From an uncultured Granulosicoccaceae bacterium (GTDB taxonomy: Bacteria; Pseudomonadota; Gammaproteobacteria; Granulosicoccales; Granulosicoccaceae), in NCBI GenBank assembly GCA_937981955.1, contig CALJNA010000146.1, positions 1 through 45,109 of the forward strand: 45,109 nt of DNA. Direction: 5' to 3'. Shown piece by piece: positions 36,272-45,109 of this stretch. Both the position numbers and the translations under genes were made by a program. The notes below the pieces were generated by a model that was not told the DNA's origin, ran no database searches, and saw nothing but the letters and a program-made list of their open reading frames with translations. The stretch's first letter is position 1. Every line of letters starts with the position of its first letter.

Positions 36272-38932
36272 ATGCCAGACTCCGAAAAACCCAAGGCCGT
36301 ATCCGAGCAGCAGATCGACTTTGACCTGTCACCGGTTCGGGCTGCACTACCAAGCGATGCCAACGACACCCTTGCATGTAAAACTGCGTTGCAGATTGGT
36401 CGTGATGCCGTACACAACGCATTCATTCATGGTGCGTCAGCAGCGCAATTATTGCTGTGGCAAACCGAAGTAACCGATTTGGTTTTCGGTCATCTCTGGA
36501 ACCAACAGACAGAAAAATTTACCGGCATGGAATTGATTGCGGTGGGCGGTTACGGCCGCGCCGAATTACACCCGCATTCAGACGTAGATATTTGCATACT
36601 GCTGGAGGCAGCTGCTACTGAGCAGCAAGCGATGGACTTAAGTGCTTGGGTTACCAGCCTTTGGGATCTTGGACTAGATATTGGACACAGCGTTCGCACG
36701 TTGGAAGATTGCGTACGTGAAGCGTCAGACGACGTCACCGTCATTACCAACTTGATGGAATCCCGATTGCTTTGCGGTAGCGGCAGCCTATTCAAACAAA
36801 TGCGTGCCGCAACCGCCCCGGAAAAAATGTGGCCACCGGGTGAATTTTTCGATGCAAAAATGCAGGAGCAGCTTGATCGGCATCAGAAATTCCATACCAA
36901 TGCGTATCGACTTGAACCAAACGTCAAAGAGAGCCTTGGTGGTTTACGTGACATACAAACCATTTCATGGGTAGCCCAACGCCAATTCGGCACCAGCGAT
37001 CTGAACGATCTGGTAACACACAACATTCTGACTCAGGCCGAATACGATGGTTTGATCGAAAGCCTCGAACTGCTTTGGAAAATTCGCTACCTGCTACACC
37101 ACTACAGTAATAAGCGCGAAGACCGCTTGCTGTTTGACCATCAGCGCGACATTGCACACGCTTTCGGCTATACCGAGGACGAACATAACCACAGCATCGA
37201 ACTCGTGATGCAACTGTTCTATCGCAGTGTCATGGAGTTGCAGCGCTTGAACGACATCATCCTGCAGGGTATTGGCGGCGTAATATCAGGCGTCACTGCT
37301 GCGACCGAACCCGAACCGGTTAACAGCCGATTCCAGGTCCGAAACGGATTTCTCGAGGTGACGCGCGACGATGTGTTCCAGGAATACCCCCCGGCTTTGC
37401 TCGAAGTATTCCTGTTGTTCGGTAATACGCAGAGCGCTGAAAACATTCGAAGCAACACAGTACGCCTGATTCGCTCACATCTGGAATTGATCAACGATGA
37501 ATTTCGTGCAGATCCGATTGTGCGCGATTTATTTTTGAAAATTTTCAGTAACCCGAACAAACTGACGCGAAATATTCGCATGATGAATCGGTACGGTGTG
37601 ATGGCGGCTTACATACCGGCGTTCGACGCTATTGTCGGACGCATGCAGTACGACTTATTTCATATCTACACCGTCGACGAACATACAGTTTATGTTATTC
37701 GCAACCTGCGCCGGTTCGCCTTACCGGAGTATGCGCACGAGTTTCAGTTCGGTAGTTTTGTCGCGCAGCAGCTACCGCGTCCAGAGCTTTTGTATATTGC
37801 CGGCTTGTTTCATGACATTGCCAAAGGTCGTGGTGGTGATCACAGCATACTCGGTGCTGAAGACGCAGCGCTTTTCTGTAAACAACATGAATTGAAGCCT
37901 GAGGAAACCGAGCTGATTGAATGGCTGGTCCGCTATCACCTGCTGATGTCAACTACAGCACAAAGAAAAGACATTTCAGATCCAGCTGTTCAGTTTGAAT
38001 TCGCCAGCCAGGTTGGCTCGATAAATAAATTGAACCACTTGTTTCTGCTGACAGTTGCCGACATAAACGCCACCAATCCAGAGCTTTGGAATTCATTTAA
38101 AGAGAGTCTTCTACTGCAACTCTATCAATCAACCGCGCAACTACTCCAGCGTGGACTGGATAATCCGGTAGACAGTGTGGATATGATCTGGCAAAGACAA
38201 ATGCACTGCTTTGGACTGCTTAAACACACCGACTTTGAAAAGTCGCAAATGGAAAATCTTTGGGAGCGTCTTGGCGAAGACTATTTCAAACAATACCCGG
38301 CAACCGAAATTGCCAGACACACGGAATTTATTCTAACCAACGAAAGCACACCCGGACCACTGGTGTCATTGCGTCAATCTGAGTCGCGAGGTTCAACAGA
38401 GATACTTATTTACACTCCGGATACGCCTGCTCTTTTTGCCACGATTACAACAGTGCTCGATCAGCTTCAGCTGGACGTTCAATCTGCAACCATAAATTCC
38501 ACCGCAGAAAACTATGCACTCAACACTTTTTATGTGCTTGAATCTGATGGTGAATTAATCACCGAACAAACGCGTAAAGAGCAGATTAAATCAGCGCTGC
38601 AAACAGAACTGAATACACCTCAGGACATTCCGACTCTCGGTGCAACCAGACCATCAAGACAACTGCGGCATTTCAGAATTCCAACCACCGTAGAATTTGA
38701 TGAAGGCGCAGATTACACCGAAGTCCATATCGTAGCGACAGACCGCCCCGGTATACTGTCAAGCATAGGCAGGGTTTTTCTCAGAGCGAACGTTATAGTG
38801 CAAGCGGCACGCATTGGCACGCTGGGTGAACGCATTGAGGATGTTTTTTTCGTTACCGATATAAACAACCAACCCCTGGTCAATGATGACGATAGGGCTA
38901 AATTGGCAGCCATGTTAATAGAGCGACTATAA
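36272..38932 (+). CDS. glnD: Bifunctional PII uridylyltransferase/uridylyl-removing enzyme
   Basis: 886 residues. The nucleotidyltransferase motif GGYGRAELHPHSDVD (92-106, Asp104 and Asp106) comes first, then an HD hydrolase domain with His514-Asp515 in LFHDIAKGRGGDH, then two ACT domains (about 707-780 and 814-886) that sense glutamine. It adds UMP to PII when glutamine is low and removes it when high, setting nitrogen assimilation. Five bases after map; probably one transcript. Confidence 0.97.
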   Translation: MPDSEKPKAVSEQQIDFDLSPVRAALPSDANDTLACKTALQIGRDAVHNAFIHGASAAQLLLWQTEVTDLVFGHLWNQQTEKFTGMELIAVGGYGRAELHPHSDVDICILLEAAATEQQAMDLSAWVTSLWDLGLDIGHSVRTLEDCVREASDDVTVITNLMESRLLCGSGSLFKQMRAATAPEKMWPPGEFFDAKMQEQLDRHQKFHTNAYRLEPNVKESLGGLRDIQTISWVAQRQFGTSDLNDLVTHNILTQAEYDGLIESLELLWKIRYLLHHYSNKREDRLLFDHQRDIAHAFGYTEDEHNHSIELVMQLFYRSVMELQRLNDIILQGIGGVISGVTAATEPEPVNSRFQVRNGFLEVTRDDVFQEYPPALLEVFLLFGNTQSAENIRSNTVRLIRSHLELINDEFRADPIVRDLFLKIFSNPNKLTRNIRMMNRYGVMAAYIPAFDAIVGRMQYDLFHIYTVDEHTVYVIRNLRRFALPEYAHEFQFGSFVAQQLPRPELLYIAGLFHDIAKGRGGDHSILGAEDAALFCKQHELKPEETELIEWLVRYHLLMSTTAQRKDISDPAVQFEFASQVGSINKLNHLFLLTVADINATNPELWNSFKESLLLQLYQSTAQLLQRGLDNPVDSVDMIWQRQMHCFGLLKHTDFEKSQMENLWERLGEDYFKQYPATEIARHTEFILTNESTPGPLVSLRQSESRGSTEILIYTPDTPALFATITTVLDQLQLDVQSATINSTAENYALNTFYVLESDGELITEQTRKEQIKSALQTELNTPQDIPTLGATRPSRQLRHFRIPTTVEFDEGADYTEVHIVATDRPGILSSIGRVFLRANVIVQAARIGTLGERIEDVFFVTDINNQPLVNDDDRAKLAAMLIERL

Positions 38933-38935
38933 GCT

Positions 38936-40090
38936 TTGAGCAACCAATCACACAGTCACACCATCAGTCTGCTTATTGATCTGGTACAAAGACCCTCCGT
39001 TACCCCTGAAGACCATGGTTGCCAGCAGCTTATCGCAAAGCGTTTAGAAGCAATCGGTTTCAATATTGAACCGATGCGTCATGGCGAAGTTGATAATCTC
39101 TGGGCTCGACTAGGCACACAGCAACCGCTGTGCGTATTTGCCGGTCATACCGATGTTGTGCCGACTGGCGAACAGAGCGCTTGGTCAAGCCCACCTTTCT
39201 CTGCAGAGATTCGCAACGGACACTTATATGGGCGCGGTGCTGCAGATATGAAAGGCAGTGTTGCCGCCATGGTGACCGCTATAGAACGATTTGTGCAATC
39301 GGGTCAAACCATGAATGGCTCGATCGCAGTGCTACTCACCAGCGACGAAGAGGGTCCAGCGGTAAACGGCACGAAAAAAGTGGTGGAGGCTCTTGCAGCC
39401 AGAAATGAAGCAATGGATTATTGTGTTGTTGGTGAACCAACAAGTAGTAAGGCACTCGGCGATACCATAAAAAATGGTCGACGAGGTTCGTTGAGTGCAA
39501 AACTCACCGTGCGAGGTACACAAGGTCATGTGGCCTACCCACATTTGGCTGACAACCCGGCACACAACTCATTTGGATTTCTTGATGAGTTGGTTGGCAT
39601 TGAGTGGGACAAGGGCGATGAACATTTTCCCCCAACAACGCTTCAGGTATCAAACATAAACGCAGGCACCGGTGCGGGTAATGTTATTCCGGGTATCATG
39701 ACCGTGGACTTCAATCTGCGCTACAGCCCGGCAACTACTATTGAACAAATCAAATCTACGCTTGATGCCTTAATTGAAAAACACACTATGTCAGCAGATA
39801 TAGAATGGCACGACAGTGCACATCCTTTTCTAACGCCGACCGGTTCTTTGACTGATGCAATGCGTGCGTCTGTTTCTGCTGTTGTTGGCCAGGAAGCAAA
39901 GCTCGACACAGGCGGGGGTACATCTGACGGGCGTTTTATCGCTAAAACCTGTCCGCAGGTGATTGAATTTGGTCCTTTGAACGCCACAATCCATCAAACC
40001 GACGAGCGAATCAGTTGTTCAGATATTGATTCTCTCTCCACAATCTATGAAAATCTGCTCGGTAGACTGCTGAGCGCACAGGAGAATTAG
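38936..40090 (+). CDS. dapE: Succinyl-diaminopimelate desuccinylase
   Basis: 384 residues from a TTG start three bases after the glnD stop. M20 peptidase fold: [11 protein letters not shown] and GRGAADMKG carry the first His and bridging Asp, [14 protein letters not shown] the catalytic Glu pair, and NATIHQTDE the last His. It makes LL-diaminopimelate for lysine and cell wall. The TTG start and tight spacing suggest translational coupling. Confidence 0.96.
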   Translation: MSNQSHSHTISLLIDLVQRPSVTPEDHGCQQLIAKRLEAIGFNIEPMRHGEVDNLWARLGTQQPLCVFAGHTDVVPTGEQSAWSSPPFSAEIRNGHLYGRGAADMKGSVAAMVTAIERFVQSGQTMNGSIAVLLTSDEEGPAVNGTKKVVEALAARNEAMDYCVVGEPTSSKALGDTIKNGRRGSLSAKLTVRGTQGHVAYPHLADNPAHNSFGFLDELVGIEWDKGDEHFPPTTLQVSNINAGTGAGNVIPGIMTVDFNLRYSPATTIEQIKSTLDALIEKHTMSADIEWHDSAHPFLTPTGSLTDAMRASVSAVVGQEAKLDTGGGTSDGRFIAKTCPQVIEFGPLNATIHQTDERISCSDIDSLSTIYENLLGRLLSAQEN

Positions 40091-40092
40091 GC

Positions 40093-40881
40093 ATGGGCAT
40101 GTTAGACGGGAAACGCATATTGGTCATTGGTGTGGCCAGCAAACGTTCCATAGCCTGGGGCATTGCACAGTCCATGCATCGAGAAGGCGCAACCCTTGCG
40201 TTTACTTATCAAAACGATCGGTTAAAAGATCGAGTGGTTGATATGGCCGCGGATTGTGATTCCACCATCGTACTCCCATGCGATGTTGCCGAAGACGAAC
40301 AGATCGATGCACTGATGAGCTCGCTGAAATCTGAATGGGGAACGTTTGACGGTTTCGTACACGCAGTTGCATTCGCACCACGCGAGTCGCTCGATGGCGA
40401 CTACCTCGATTCGATTGACCGAGAAGCCTTCCGCATAGCACACGATGTTAGCTCCTACAGTTTTGCAGCTCTGGCAAAGGCCGCCCGCCCTATTCTGAAC
40501 AAAGGTTCATCGCTAATCACACTATCGTATTTAGGTGCCGTAAGGGCTATGCCGAACTACAACGTTATGGGATTAGCTAAGGCATCGTTGGAAGCCAACA
40601 CACGTTTTATGGCTAATTCACTTGGCCAAAATGGTGTCAGAGTCAACGCCATATCTGCCGGCCCAATCAAAACACTGGCCGCTGCCGGCATCGGTAACTT
40701 TAAAAAACTGCTGGGCCACGTCGCCAACGTTGCACCGTTAAAAGAAAACACAACTATTGAACAAGTGGGCGATACCGCCGCTTTTCTAGCATCACCAATG
40801 TCATCTGGCATCACCGGCCAAATCATTTATGTCGATGGTGGTTATAACGTTGTTGCCATGCCGGATATTGCCGAGAGTTGA
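40093..40881 (+). CDS. fabI: Enoyl-ACP reductase (NADH), FabI
   Basis: 262 residues. AGGAGA lies seven bases before the ATG. SDR fold with the FabI-type glycine motif ([13 protein letters not shown]) and the active pair Tyr156 and Lys163 ([19 protein letters not shown]), the Tyr-x6-Lys spacing of FabI. Last step of each fatty-acid elongation round; target of triclosan in relatives. It follows dapE by two bases. Confidence 0.97.
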   Translation: MGMLDGKRILVIGVASKRSIAWGIAQSMHREGATLAFTYQNDRLKDRVVDMAADCDSTIVLPCDVAEDEQIDALMSSLKSEWGTFDGFVHAVAFAPRESLDGDYLDSIDREAFRIAHDVSSYSFAALAKAARPILNKGSSLITLSYLGAVRAMPNYNVMGLAKASLEANTRFMANSLGQNGVRVNAISAGPIKTLAAAGIGNFKKLLGHVANVAPLKENTTIEQVGDTAAFLASPMSSGITGQIIYVDGGYNVVAMPDIAES

Positions 40882-40897
40882 ATAGTCTGAAGCCGTT

Positions 40898-42247
40898 ATG
40901 AACGGCACAGTCGAATCGTTAACTTCCGGTTCCATAACAAAACACCTGATCAGATTATCCATACCCGCATCGATGGGTATGGTATTCAACACGCTGTACA
41001 ATCTTTCAGACTTCTGGTTTGCGGGCAAACTGTCGGCCGATGCATTGGCAGGCGTATCCATTGCCGGCAGTGTGTTTTTTCTCATTCTAGCCATTGGAAT
41101 CGGGATACAAACCGGCGCGTCCGCGGTGATCGCCCCCATCGTAGGCAAATACGGACAGGGCAAACCTGAAGCAGATAAAGGTAATACAGACGAGATTAAT
41201 GCATTAGTTGATCAGGTGTTTGGGCTCTCACTAGCCTTGAGTGTTGCAATAACGATAGTAGGGTTGGCGTTTGCTGAACCGCTGGTGATCTTCCTTGGTG
41301 CCGACGACAAGGTTGCTCCACTGTCAATGGAGTACGTCACCATCACTTTGCTGGGTGCTGTTTTTTTTGTACTTAGTTTCGCAGCTGCCGGTGCGCTGAT
41401 GGCCATGGGCGATACCTCGTCAAACAGAAACGCACTGGCAGCCGGATTTTTTATCAACCTTATACTGAATCCAATTCTAACCTTCAGTTTAAACTTGGGA
41501 GTTACGGGCCTTGCATTGGCCACTGTGATTATAAAATGTGCTTCTGCGGTGTATCTTTTTTGGGTTTTATCTAAACGTCTCGGTCGATGGAGTGTACCCA
41601 AATTCGATTTTTTAAAATGGCTGGATTTATTAAAACAGGTGTTACCAGCCAGTTTTAACATGCTCACCATTATTCTCGGCGGGTTCATCACAGTGTCCTT
41701 GATTGGGCGATTCGGTACCGACCACGTCGCTGGCTATGCAGTAGGACTAAGACTGGAACAGGTACTCTTGCTGCCCGCATTGGGATTGAACACGGCAGTT
41801 ATGGCCATTGCCGGTCAAAACTTTGGAGCAAACAACCCGGAGCGTGTTCGCGAAACTTACCACCGAGGCTTATTAGTTGGACTGGCTATGGCTGCCGTAT
41901 CAATTCCTGTGATGATTTTTCTTTCCCCGGCAATGATGACTTTTTTCACTGACGATGAAGCCATTATCGCCACCGGTGCAGCCTATCTGAGAATTGATGC
42001 CATTGCATTTTATGCCTATGTTGTGTTGTTTCTGTCTACGGCTATCTTGCAGGCAATGAAACAACCTTTCTTTCCAATGTTCCTTGGCATTGCCCGGCAA
42101 TTGGTTGTGCCTGTAAGCATTAACTACGCACTCATTGTCTGGTTTGATTTTCCGATGATGTCGATTTTCTACACAATAATCAGCGTAGTTGTAGTTAGTT
42201 CGGTATTTGCAAATTGGTATACAAGACGGCAGCTGAAAAACCAGTGA
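40898..42247 (+). CDS. MATE-family multidrug/cation exporter
   Basis: 449 residues with twelve predicted membrane segments in two MatE repeats (LIRLSIPASMGMVFNTLYNL at the start of the first, LLKQVLPASFNMLTIIL at the second). Members exchange Na+ or H+ for cationic drugs or metabolites. It is 16 bases after fabI, so cotranscription is likely, although the functions are not obviously linked. The 3' end faces the thioesterase gene. Confidence 0.92.
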   Translation: MNGTVESLTSGSITKHLIRLSIPASMGMVFNTLYNLSDFWFAGKLSADALAGVSIAGSVFFLILAIGIGIQTGASAVIAPIVGKYGQGKPEADKGNTDEINALVDQVFGLSLALSVAITIVGLAFAEPLVIFLGADDKVAPLSMEYVTITLLGAVFFVLSFAAAGALMAMGDTSSNRNALAAGFFINLILNPILTFSLNLGVTGLALATVIIKCASAVYLFWVLSKRLGRWSVPKFDFLKWLDLLKQVLPASFNMLTIILGGFITVSLIGRFGTDHVAGYAVGLRLEQVLLLPALGLNTAVMAIAGQNFGANNPERVRETYHRGLLVGLAMAAVSIPVMIFLSPAMMTFFTDDEAIIATGAAYLRIDAIAFYAYVVLFLSTAILQAMKQPFFPMFLGIARQLVVPVSINYALIVWFDFPMMSIFYTIISVVVVSSVFANWYTRRQLKNQ

Positions 42248-42300
42248 GGGATGCCTGCTAAAAAGCCAGCGACGAGAATATATAGATCGCTAGTTACAAT

Positions 42301-42678
42301 TCAAACTACCTTCAAATATTCAGAGCTAAATTTGTGCGGTACTGGCTTTCCTTCGTTATTTATCGCAACGAATACAATACGGTCTATGGTAATAACAACG
42401 ATTTGAGACTTCTTGTTCCGCACTTCACAGCAAGTGGTAATCGATGTACGTCCTGCATCAACTACTTCTAAACCGAACTCGATTACATCACCCATTCGAG
42501 CGGAAGTCTTGAAGTCAATTTCAGACATGTATTTTGTTACCACTCTGTCGTGTTTCATCTGACAGGACGCATAAATGGCGGCTTCTTCATCAATCCAGCT
42601 TAGCAGTTGCCCGCCAAACAGACGGTCGCTCACATTCAAGTCGTTGGGTTTGACGAATCGTCGGGTGAAATACTTCAT
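42301..42678 (-). CDS. Acyl-CoA thioesterase, YciA-like hot-dog protein
   Basis: 125 residues, one hot-dog domain. FGGQLLSWIDEEAAIYA matches the YciA/Acot family active-site helix, with SEIDFKTSARMGDVIEF following. These hexamers hydrolyse acyl-CoA of varied length in the cytosol. Slightly shorter than YciA (about 132 residues). Confidence 0.85.
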   Translation of the reverse strand: MKYFTRRFVKPNDLNVSDRLFGGQLLSWIDEEAAIYASCQMKHDRVVTKYMSEIDFKTSARMGDVIEFGLEVVDAGRTSITTCCEVRNKKSQIVVITIDRIVFVAINNEGKPVPHKFSSEYLKVV

Positions 42679-42729
42679 AGGAATACCATGCGTTCTTCTA
42701 CCAGGATGGGGCCTACGATTTTTAAAGAA

Positions 42730-43011
42730 TTAAGCAGCATCCTTATGAGCCAGGATTCTTTGCGCAGGTGAAGTATCAATGTGTTTAACTTTAGTGGAAA
42801 CAGTATCAAGCTTTAAATTCAGATCTAATCGTAAAGGAGCAATATTTTCAGGTAATTGCCGCCACGGCCATGCCTCAACTCCTTCGCGGATTAGTTCTGG
42901 TGAGTAACCGCAATCTAATAACTGTCGCTCTGTCATTAACCGAAGCTGATGTAGCGTTTTTCTTTTTCCGTGCTTATCGAAAATTTCAGCCAGTCCAGGA
43001 ATAAATTTCAT
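42730..43011 (-). CDS. DUF1127-like small protein
   Basis: 93 residues. AAGGGG stands eight bases before the ATG. LHQLRLMTERQLLDCGYSPE resembles the DUF1127 (YjiS) core, in which Leu-x2-Leu and D-I-G residues recur, followed by a helix end (ELIREGVEAWPWRQLP). DUF1127 proteins are small Arg-rich proteins tied to RNA turnover and phosphate or nitrogen physiology in some alphaproteobacteria; this one is less Arg-rich. Function not assigned. Confidence 0.7.
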   Translation of the reverse strand: MKFIPGLAEIFDKHGKRKTLHQLRLMTERQLLDCGYSPELIREGVEAWPWRQLPENIAPLRLDLNLKLDTVSTKVKHIDTSPAQRILAHKDAA

Positions 43012-43309
43012 ATCAATGCCCCTTTTTCTATTTATTGATCAACCGCTTTTGCGTATTGGTAGACTTTAAGATAGCGTCAAAGGAGTCGCCCGCACAAACA
43101 ACATTTATTTGAACGTCGATAAATAAATTCTAATGGCCACCACGATTTTTATGAAAACGGCCCCACAGGAAGTGAAGGCGCACCACATAGATGCAAGGGA
43201 TTTTTTAAACGCACCACAAACGATACACAAGTTAACGTTGCATGTTTTTGGTGCTTTGTTTGAAGGGTCTTTTTTGTTAACTGAACTCATTCAGCTTGTG
43301 TTTAACAAA
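43012..43309. other. Intergenic region between DUF1127-like and ParB-like genes
   Basis: AT-rich. It should hold the promoter of the DUF1127-like gene (minus strand). Two short open frames exist here (43105-43290 minus, 61 codons; 43133-43360 plus, 75 codons, overlapping the ParB-like gene). Neither has a clear ribosome site or recognisable sequence and I do not call them genes. Confidence 0.5.
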
Positions 43310-43690
43310 CTAGTACGGCAATTCATCGGGTTGTTTTCCAATATAGTCTGGCTCATGTAATTCTTCAAATCGAACAGCACTAACGGAGTCACGTCTTTCC
43401 AGAAAGGCTTTACACACCCGGTGCATACCGTCCATAACGCGACCTTCCGGGCATAAAATAATTGGATAGGCCAAGTCTGCGGAATAAATTTGCCTGGCAT
43501 GCTCAGCGATAGCTCTGGGTGTTGGCTGAGCCCCCAACCCAAACCAATAAACTTCTTCGAGTTCGCGAATATCACTTAAGCGGACTTGAATAACGTCAAA
43601 GTCTTTTGCAAGCTCAATCAGCTTTAACACATCCCAGGCAAGTAAGCCTTGTTCAGATTGTCTGAAATGGTATTGTTGGTGTAAGTCCAT
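43310..43690 (-). CDS. ParB/sulfiredoxin-fold-like small protein
   Basis: 126 residues. The C-terminal half has the pattern of the ParB N-terminal/sulfiredoxin-like fold: YPIILCPEGRVMDGMHRVCK, where D-G-x-H-R is the nucleotide or phosphate-binding motif. The N-terminal part (LIELAKDFDVIQVRLSDI) fits the first strand and helix. There is no helix-turn-helix DNA-binding domain, so it is not a partition protein. Members can be CTPases, kinases or nucleases; the role is unknown. It lies 31 bp downstream of mscL on the same strand and may share its transcript. Confidence 0.68.
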   Translation of the reverse strand: MDLHQQYHFRQSEQGLLAWDVLKLIELAKDFDVIQVRLSDIRELEEVYWFGLGAQPTPRAIAEHARQIYSADLAYPIILCPEGRVMDGMHRVCKAFLERRDSVSAVRFEELHEPDYIGKQPDELPY

Positions 43691-43721
43691 ACACTCGGCA
43701 AAAAACTTATTAAGTATGAAA

Positions 43722-44093
43722 TTATCGGTTCTTCAACAAATCGCGAATCTCCGTTAGCAGAACCACATCATCTGAAGGCGCATCTTCCTCTTCAGCACTG
43801 GCTTTTTTCATATTGTTGATTGTTCGCAGTATAAAAAATATGACCAGCGCGACGATAAGAAAATCGATCAGTGCCTGAATAAACGCACCATAACCGATGC
43901 TGGCGTCGCCGATTTTTATTGCCAGCGACGAAAAATCGACTCCGCCCATCACAGTTCCGATTAGCGGCATCAGAATACTGTCAACCAAAGCGCCCACCAC
44001 CTTGCCAATGGCTGCCCCAATAATAATACCCACAGCCATGTCCATCAGACTGCCTTTTAATGCAAATTCTTTAAACTCGGAAACAAAACTCAT
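43722..44093 (-). CDS. mscL: Large-conductance mechanosensitive channel MscL
   Basis: 123 residues. TAGGA is seven bases before the ATG. N-terminal amphipathic helix (FKEFALKGSLMDMAVG), pore helix (IIIGAAIGKVVGALV), a short periplasmic loop, second membrane segment (FLIVALVIFFIL) and a charged C-terminal bundle. A homopentamer that opens as an emergency valve on osmotic downshock. Confidence 0.97.
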   Translation of the reverse strand: MSFVSEFKEFALKGSLMDMAVGIIIGAAIGKVVGALVDSILMPLIGTVMGGVDFSSLAIKIGDASIGYGAFIQALIDFLIVALVIFFILRTINNMKKASAEEEDAPSDDVVLLTEIRDLLKNR

Positions 44094-44113
44094 GATGATG
44101 TCCTAAACGGTTG

Positions 44114-44130
44114 CTATACATTGTGTATAG
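44114..44130 (-). promoter_or_regulatory. Perfect palindrome upstream of mscL
   Basis: CTATACA-TTG-TGTATAG, two seven-base arms with a three-base spacer, lies 20 bases before the mscL start. TATACA/TATAG within it could be a -10 element, so the site may be an operator overlapping the promoter. No regulator is identified. Confidence 0.4.
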
Positions 44131-44592
44131 ACGGAGACTCGGCATTTTTCAGCCGTAGACAGGAAGTAAATTCAAAAACTATTCGCAAACTGACATTTAG
44201 AAAGAAGCAATGCCGTTGAGGGACACAAAACCGGACGGTGCACGAAGTATCCGATGAACACCCATGTTATACCAGTGAAATCAAACAGGTATTACCTCAG
44301 GCCCTGTATAGCATGCCTAAGCCAGTCAGAGGTTCTAGCGCTTTTGCGACCAGCCACGCTCCTTGACCAACATCTCCTACTGTTGAGTAGACAAAGTTGC
44401 CTACCGTACGACGACGGCTGCCTTTCTTGAGAATCCATTTCGCAAGCGAAAAAAGGCAACCGGTCACAAATCGGCGTTATCGATTAATACCGGCTCGGCA
44501 ATCAAGCCGTGCTGAGCCTAACGGGTTAGCTGTAATGACCGCATTACGTGACACCCCTTACAAAATTGGACAATTACGAGATGTAATATCAA

Positions 44593-44623
44593 TTGGGACA
44601 GCCACTAGCCGAAACGTTATATA
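44593..44623 (+). promoter_or_regulatory. Possible promoter of the VVVSEP repeat protein
   Basis: TTGGGA (44593-44598) and TTATAT (44617-44622) are spaced by 18 bases, an acceptable sigma-70 arrangement with two or more mismatches. The start codon follows 31 bases later. Confidence 0.3.
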
Positions 44624-44653
44624 AGAACGTGGTATTTTTTGGTGGTAAATTCT

Positions 44654-45109
44654 ATGAGATGTACTGTTACAGCGAGCAACAACGACAGGTTAATCAATAA
44701 CACAAGACTAAAGAAACTCTTTCAATTTAGCGGAGTATTCTTAAGCTTAGTGTTTCTGGTTTTTGCAGGTAACGCTACGGCCGAGAGTGACAAAAAACAA
44801 AAGAAAAACAATGCGCTGCTACCGTACTATTTGGAATCATCTGAAGAGGTTAATCAGACCAAAGGGAACAAAGGCGGTGGAAATTCTATAACTCGTACGA
44901 ATAGAAAAAATCAACGATCTATTTCTGATCTCAACCTGAATACGATAACTGAAATACAACCAAATCTTACACCTGAGCCAGTTGTAGTATCTGAACCAGT
45001 TGTAGTATCTGAACCAGTTGTAGTATCTGAACCAGTTGTAGTATCTGAACCAGTTGTAGTATCTGAACCAGTTGTAGTATCTGAACCAGTTGTAGTATCT
45101 GAACCAGTT
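44654..45109 (+). CDS. Exported protein with VVVSEP tandem repeats (3' end outside window)
   Basis: 152 codons are open to the window edge. After a 21-residue polar/basic N-terminus comes a hydrophobic stretch (FSGVFLSLVFLVFAG) and a signal-peptidase site at NATA|ES. The next 60 residues are Lys/Asn/Ser-rich (including KGNKGGGNS), then the reading frame enters VVVSEP repeats, seven full copies before the edge. Only a GGTGGT sequence stands upstream as a weak ribosome site. Pro/Glu/Val repeats of this kind usually act as extended linkers in surface proteins. The remaining domains, and therefore the function, lie outside the window. Confidence 0.8.
   Translation, partial: MRCTVTASNNDRLINNTRLKKLFQFSGVFLSLVFLVFAGNATAESDKKQKKNNALLPYYLESSEEVNQTKGNKGGGNSITRTNRKNQRSISDLNLNTITEIQPNLTPEPVVVSEPVVVSEPVVVSEPVVVSEPVVVSEPVVVSEPVVVSEPV
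44981..45109 (+). repeat. Perfect 18-bp tandem repeat at window edge
   Basis: Unit GTTGTAGTATCTGAACCA, starting at 44981, 44999, 45017, 45035, 45053, 45071 and 45089, plus three bases of an eighth. All visible copies are identical, while the preceding CCTGAGCCA looks like a diverged end of one more copy. The unit is a whole number of codons (six), so copy-number change keeps the frame. Confidence 0.98.

Larger units (their letters stand above)
44094..44653. other. 560-bp region without a convincing gene
   Basis: It contains the mscL upstream palindrome at one end and the leader of the VVVSEP protein at the other. A short hairpin (TTTC/GAAA around GCAAGC, about 44438-44451) lies near the middle. 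The 75-codon open frame at 44397-44624 has no ribosome site or family resemblance. The 250 bases before 44654 are long enough for a structured leader, but I could not fit a known riboswitch. Confidence 0.6.

Noticed and set aside
43133..43360. 75-codon plus-strand frame
   Set aside because: Overlaps the ParB-like gene by about 50 bases, no ribosome site, no recognisable family.
44321..44480. Possible c-di-GMP (GEMM-I) riboswitch before the repeat-protein gene
   Set aside because: A stretch with GACAAAG and CTACCGT...ACGG...CTGCC recalls the second half of GEMM, but the conserved GGCAAACC and GACGCAAAGC parts are missing. A covariance search with RF01051 would decide; a score above the gathering cutoff would revive it.
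1..45109. CRISPR array, insertion sequence or prophage
   Set aside because: The only tandem repeats lie inside coding frames as linkers and have no spacers; no transposase, integrase or phage structural gene was seen.
44654..45109. Idea that the right-edge and left-edge partial genes are one gene on a circular molecule
   Set aside because: Both are on the plus strand and would join in order, but the essential chromosomal genes argue against a 45-kb circle and nothing at the edges overlaps.

Overview
The window reads as a piece of a gammaproteobacterial chromosome, probably from a marine or particle-associated organism. The main evidence is the block from 22.6 to 40.9 kb. Its order lpxA-fabZ-lpxD-skp-bamA-rseP-dxr-cdsA-uppS-frr-pyrH-tsf-rpsB (read from low to high coordinate, all on the minus strand), divergent from map-glnD-dapE, is the Pseudomonas-type layout of the envelope and translation locus. 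Secreted proteins with cadherin/Ig-like, PA14, galactose-oxidase, GH20 and astacin domains, a GlyGly-CTERM-like tail and Asp/Asn/Gly/Thr-rich linkers suggest an organism that works on polymers outside the cell. I cannot name the genus. Both ends of the window cut through genes.

Left part (1-22.5 kb), accessory. It opens with the C-terminal half of a large Ig/cadherin-like surface protein. Next is a lipoprotein joining a galactose-oxidase-type copper radical oxidase to five PA14 domains. On the other strand is an exported RHS-lipase fusion and, upstream of it, a PilZ-like protein. tRNA-Arg(CCU) follows, then a lone OtnC-like aldolase, an M42-like aminopeptidase, an EamA transporter, a GH20 hexosaminidase lipoprotein, an MFS carrier and an astacin-type zinc protease with a GlyGly-CTERM-like sorting tail. 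Then come a DegT/WbpE-like sugar aminotransferase and lpxB on the plus strand, end to end with an uncharacterised lipoprotein gene on the minus strand.

Middle part (22.6-35.3 kb), core, minus strand. rpsB-tsf form one unit closed by a clear intrinsic terminator. pyrH, frr, uppS, cdsA, dxr, rseP, bamA, skp, lpxD, fabZ and lpxA follow with short gaps or overlaps. Together they cover ribosome components, UMP supply, ribosome recycling, isoprenoid and undecaprenyl carrier synthesis, phospholipid precursor synthesis, the sigma-E protease, outer-membrane protein assembly and the first steps of lipid A synthesis. Unusually, lpxB is not downstream of lpxA. It lies about 1.3 kb away in inverted orientation next to an aminotransferase gene.

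Right part (35.5-45.1 kb). map, glnD, dapE, fabI and a MATE exporter run on the plus strand with very short gaps. A YciA-like thioesterase, a DUF1127-like small protein, a ParB/sulfiredoxin-fold-like protein and mscL lie on the minus strand. After 560 bp without a convincing gene, the window ends inside an exported protein whose sequence runs into a perfect 18-bp tandem repeat encoding VVVSEP.

The most interesting leads are the PA14-bearing radical oxidase, the exported RHS-lipase, the split lpxA/lpxB arrangement with the neighbouring aminotransferase, the bulky residue at the acyl-chain ruler position of LpxA, the GlyGly-CTERM astacin, and the perfect repeat at the right edge. I found no CRISPR array, insertion sequence, prophage or complete novel defence system.
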